From the NCBI GenBank assembly GCA_025355245.1, contig JANXZZ010000058.1, positions 1 to 64,000 of the forward strand: a stretch of 64,000 nucleotides of DNA, given 5' to 3'. Positions 63,348 to 64,000 of the stretch are shown here, piece after piece. Each line of letters begins with the position of its first letter. Position 1 is the stretch's first letter. The DNA is from Pseudomonadota bacterium. GTDB taxonomy: Bacteria; Pseudomonadota; Gammaproteobacteria; Steroidobacterales; Steroidobacteraceae. The notes under the pieces were generated by a model. That model searched no databases and had not been told where the DNA came from. It saw nothing but the letters and a program-made list of their open reading frames with translations. A program made the position numbers and the translations under genes.

Positions 63348-64000
63348 TTATTGAGTGTGAGCAGGCGCTGCCGGGACCTTCGCCGCGCGCCCGGGGCCCG
63401 CCGCAAAGACCGACGCGTAATCATTGACAGCAGCATCGCGCGGGCCGAGCGGCTCGAGGCCGAAGCGATGCTCCAGCGTCGCGACGATCGAGGTCGTGTC
63501 GTGGCTCGTCGTGTCGACGACGAAGGGTGCGCGCAGGCGCGGCGAGATGAGCAGCGCCGGAATGCGCGTACCCGGACCGAACACGTCGTGCGGTCCGCGC
63601 TCGTTCCCCTGGCCAGGCGGTGACACGTGGTCCCACTGCCCGCCGAATTCATCGTAGGTCACGATGATCAGGGTGTCGCGGGCGCAGGTACTTGCGCTGA
63701 TCGCACGCAGCAACTCGACGAGGTGGTTGTTGCCGTGCGCTTCGCTCGCATAGCCCGGGTGCTCGTTCTCTGCGCCGATCGGCTTGATGAAGCTGACGGG
63801 CTTGAGCTCGCAGCTCTTCCGCGAACGATGCGCGAGATCGATGAACTCCGCCTCGTCACGCAGGTGCGCAGCGCGATTGGCCGCGCCGTCCGGGGTGTGC
63901 GGATCGAAGGCCGCGAAATAGTTGAGCGGCTGGTGGTGGAACTGGAAGAGTTGGTTCGGGCAATTGGGGAAGACGGCTCCGCGTGCCGTGTGCGCATCGC
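63348..64000 (-). CDS. Alkaline phosphatase family / phospholipase C-type phosphoesterase (5' end beyond window)
   Basis: NQLFQFHHQPLNYFAAFDP...LIIVTYDEFGGQWDHVSPPGQG...GPGTRIPALLISPRLRAPFVVDTTSHDTTSIVATLEHRFGLEPLGPRD. Confidence 0.85.
   Translation of the reverse strand, partial: DAHTARGAVFPNCPNQLFQFHHQPLNYFAAFDPHTPDGAANRAAHLRDEAEFIDLAHRSRKSCELKPVSFIKPIGAENEHPGYASEAHGNNHLVELLRAISASTCARDTLIIVTYDEFGGQWDHVSPPGQGNERGPHDVFGPGTRIPALLISPRLRAPFVVDTTSHDTTSIVATLEHRFGLEPLGPRDAAVNDYASVFAAGPGRAAKVPAAPAHTQ

Overview
High-GC (about 68-70% by eye) gammaproteobacterial-type chromosomal window, almost fully coding, with about 56 CDS calls. No rRNA, tRNA, transposon, prophage or CRISPR array was recognised. 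Recognisable blocks: polA 5' end and an LptM-like lipoprotein; a fused indolepyruvate ferredoxin oxidoreductase; a DUF1501/DUF1800 pair; tandem amidohydrolases; a frmA-gfa-fghA formaldehyde detoxification operon; a translationally coupled argR-G-X-C-D-F'-B-H arginine operon behind a tandem ARG-box-like site; a divergent FlhC-like / putative tandem-FlhD regulator pair; a yadGH-type ABC exporter; a degenerate MrpA/MrpD-like membrane pair; an RND efflux adaptor and pump; gltBD; and gabT. Leading candidates for novelty: (1) a near-perfect sigma-54 promoter followed about 45 bp later by a strong intrinsic terminator, predicting a ~76-nt C-rich sRNA or attenuated leader with repeated upstream GTCAGTTC elements; (2) an unassigned BioD-like P-loop protein (X) embedded between argG and argC, in an operon whose ornithine transcarbamylase lacks the residue expected for acetylornithine specificity; (3) an orphan divergent FlhC / double-FlhD-like regulator with a perfect 22-bp palindrome between the genes; (4) an Mrp/complex-I antiporter-like pair that has lost conserved charged residues. 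All family calls are by eye from remembered motifs; no searches were run.
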